NCBI GenBank assembly: GCA_007695205.1
Contig: REEF01000385.1
Span: forward strand, 1 to 6,470
Direction: 5' to 3'
Length of the DNA stretch: 6,470 nt
Source of the DNA: Planctomycetaceae bacterium
Lineage (GTDB): Bacteria > Planctomycetota > Planctomycetia > Pirellulales > Pirellulaceae
How positions within the stretch are numbered: the first letter of the stretch is position 1; every line of letters begins with the position of its first letter. This document shows positions 6,174 through 6,470 of the stretch, in pieces. A program made the translations under genes and the position numbers. The notes below the pieces were generated by a model. That model was not told the origin of the DNA. It saw nothing but the letters and a program-made list of their open reading frames with translations, and made no database searches.

Positions 6174-6197
6174 GTTTTTCGTCCCGGCTCGAAAAAC
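6174..6197. repeat. 8-bp inverted repeat with 8-base loop
   Basis: GTTTTTCG (6174-6181) and CGAAAAAC (6190-6197) are perfect complements around the loop TCCCGGCT. It could be a protein-binding site, lying about 80 bases upstream of the lipoprotein -10 box, or a hairpin. There is no T-tail that would suggest a terminator on either strand. Confidence 0.5.
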
Positions 6198-6426
6198 GGA
6201 AACGATGAGATCCGTTTGGAGAGCATTGCACCAATCGTGGTGGCTCTATTGGCAAAAAAACAAAAAAACGGGTGGCTCAGCAAGGTCTTTCTTCCGGTCA
6301 AGCCTTCCTGACTGGATGGTTTTGGGCCTCGAGAACTTAGCATCGGCAAAACAGTAACTGTCGGATTTCGTATGGTGGTACCCAACGCGGGCGGGGTCGG
6401 GAGTCGTTTTCGGGTGACGATTTAGT

Positions 6427-6451
6427 AGGTCCCGCGCGCCGAGCGGGACCT
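6427..6451. repeat. Strong 9-bp hairpin near the right edge
   Basis: AGGTCCCGC (6427-6435) and GCGGGACCT (6443-6451) pair perfectly around the 7-base loop GCGCCGA. No T-run follows on either strand, so it is not a classical intrinsic terminator. The loop sequence also occurs within the loop of the first hairpin of each repeat copy at the left end of the window, suggesting one family of dispersed hairpin repeats. Confidence 0.75.
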
Positions 6452-6470
6452 GCATTTCTGGCGGGCATTT

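Larger units (their letters stand above)
6094..6470. other. Intergenic stretch without a convincing gene
   Basis: These 377 bases contain no ORF I can support. They hold an inverted repeat at 6174-6197, an A7-C-A7 tract at 6254-6268 flanked by two direct copies of GGTGGCTC (6239-6246 and 6271-6278), a small palindrome ACAGT-A-ACTGT (6351-6361) and a strong hairpin at 6427-6451. A W-rich 50-codon frame at 6205-6357 (plus) is discussed under rejected items. A gene may begin to the right of the window. Confidence 0.6.

Noticed and set aside
6163..6357. Small plus-strand ORF (TTG 6163 or ATG 6205, 64 or 50 codons), Trp-rich
   Set aside because: No clear Shine-Dalgarno, signal peptide or known motif; part is an artefact of the A7-C-A7 tract (QKNKK). 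Frames of this length are common by chance. Conservation in a relative would revive it.

Overview
The window looks like an ordinary chromosomal segment of a Planctomycetota bacterium, probably in the Pirellulaceae/Rhodopirellula area. This is inferred from moderately GC-rich DNA, weak or absent Shine-Dalgarno sequences at several genes, a basic low-complexity tail on the pseudouridine synthase, a very small lipoprotein, and repeat hairpins between genes. No rRNA or other strict marker is present, so the assignment is tentative.

Layout from left to right. Positions 1-122 carry two exact 59-bp copies of a hairpin-rich repeat with a 63-bp period, cut by the window edge. Positions 181-1731 (minus) encode a fused CobA-HemD protein, which makes uroporphyrinogen III and methylates it to precorrin-2 for siroheme or cobalamin. 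A 75-bp divergent promoter region separates it from a cytoplasmic TPR protein (1807-3327, plus). Ribosomal protein S20 (rpsT, 3400-3681, plus) follows. It ends tail to tail, 24 bp away, with a minus-strand block read from right to left: a small lipoprotein (6037-5786), a 140-bp spacer that can fold into a branched RNA, an RsuA/RluB-family rRNA pseudouridine synthase (5645-4578) and the dihydroorotate dehydrogenase electron-transfer subunit PyrK (4578-3706). The last two share one base at the stop/start junction. Positions 6038-6470 hold a good -10 box for the lipoprotein, several inverted repeats and no convincing gene.

The genes are housekeeping: tetrapyrrole synthesis, ribosome structure and modification, and pyrimidine synthesis. 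I see no phage, transposase, CRISPR, toxin-antitoxin or defence genes. The items most worth a second look are the possible structured RNA ahead of the pseudouridine synthase gene (5672-5754), the 63-bp repeat, and the same 7-base loop motif in hairpins at both ends of the window. None of these amounts to a demonstrated new system.
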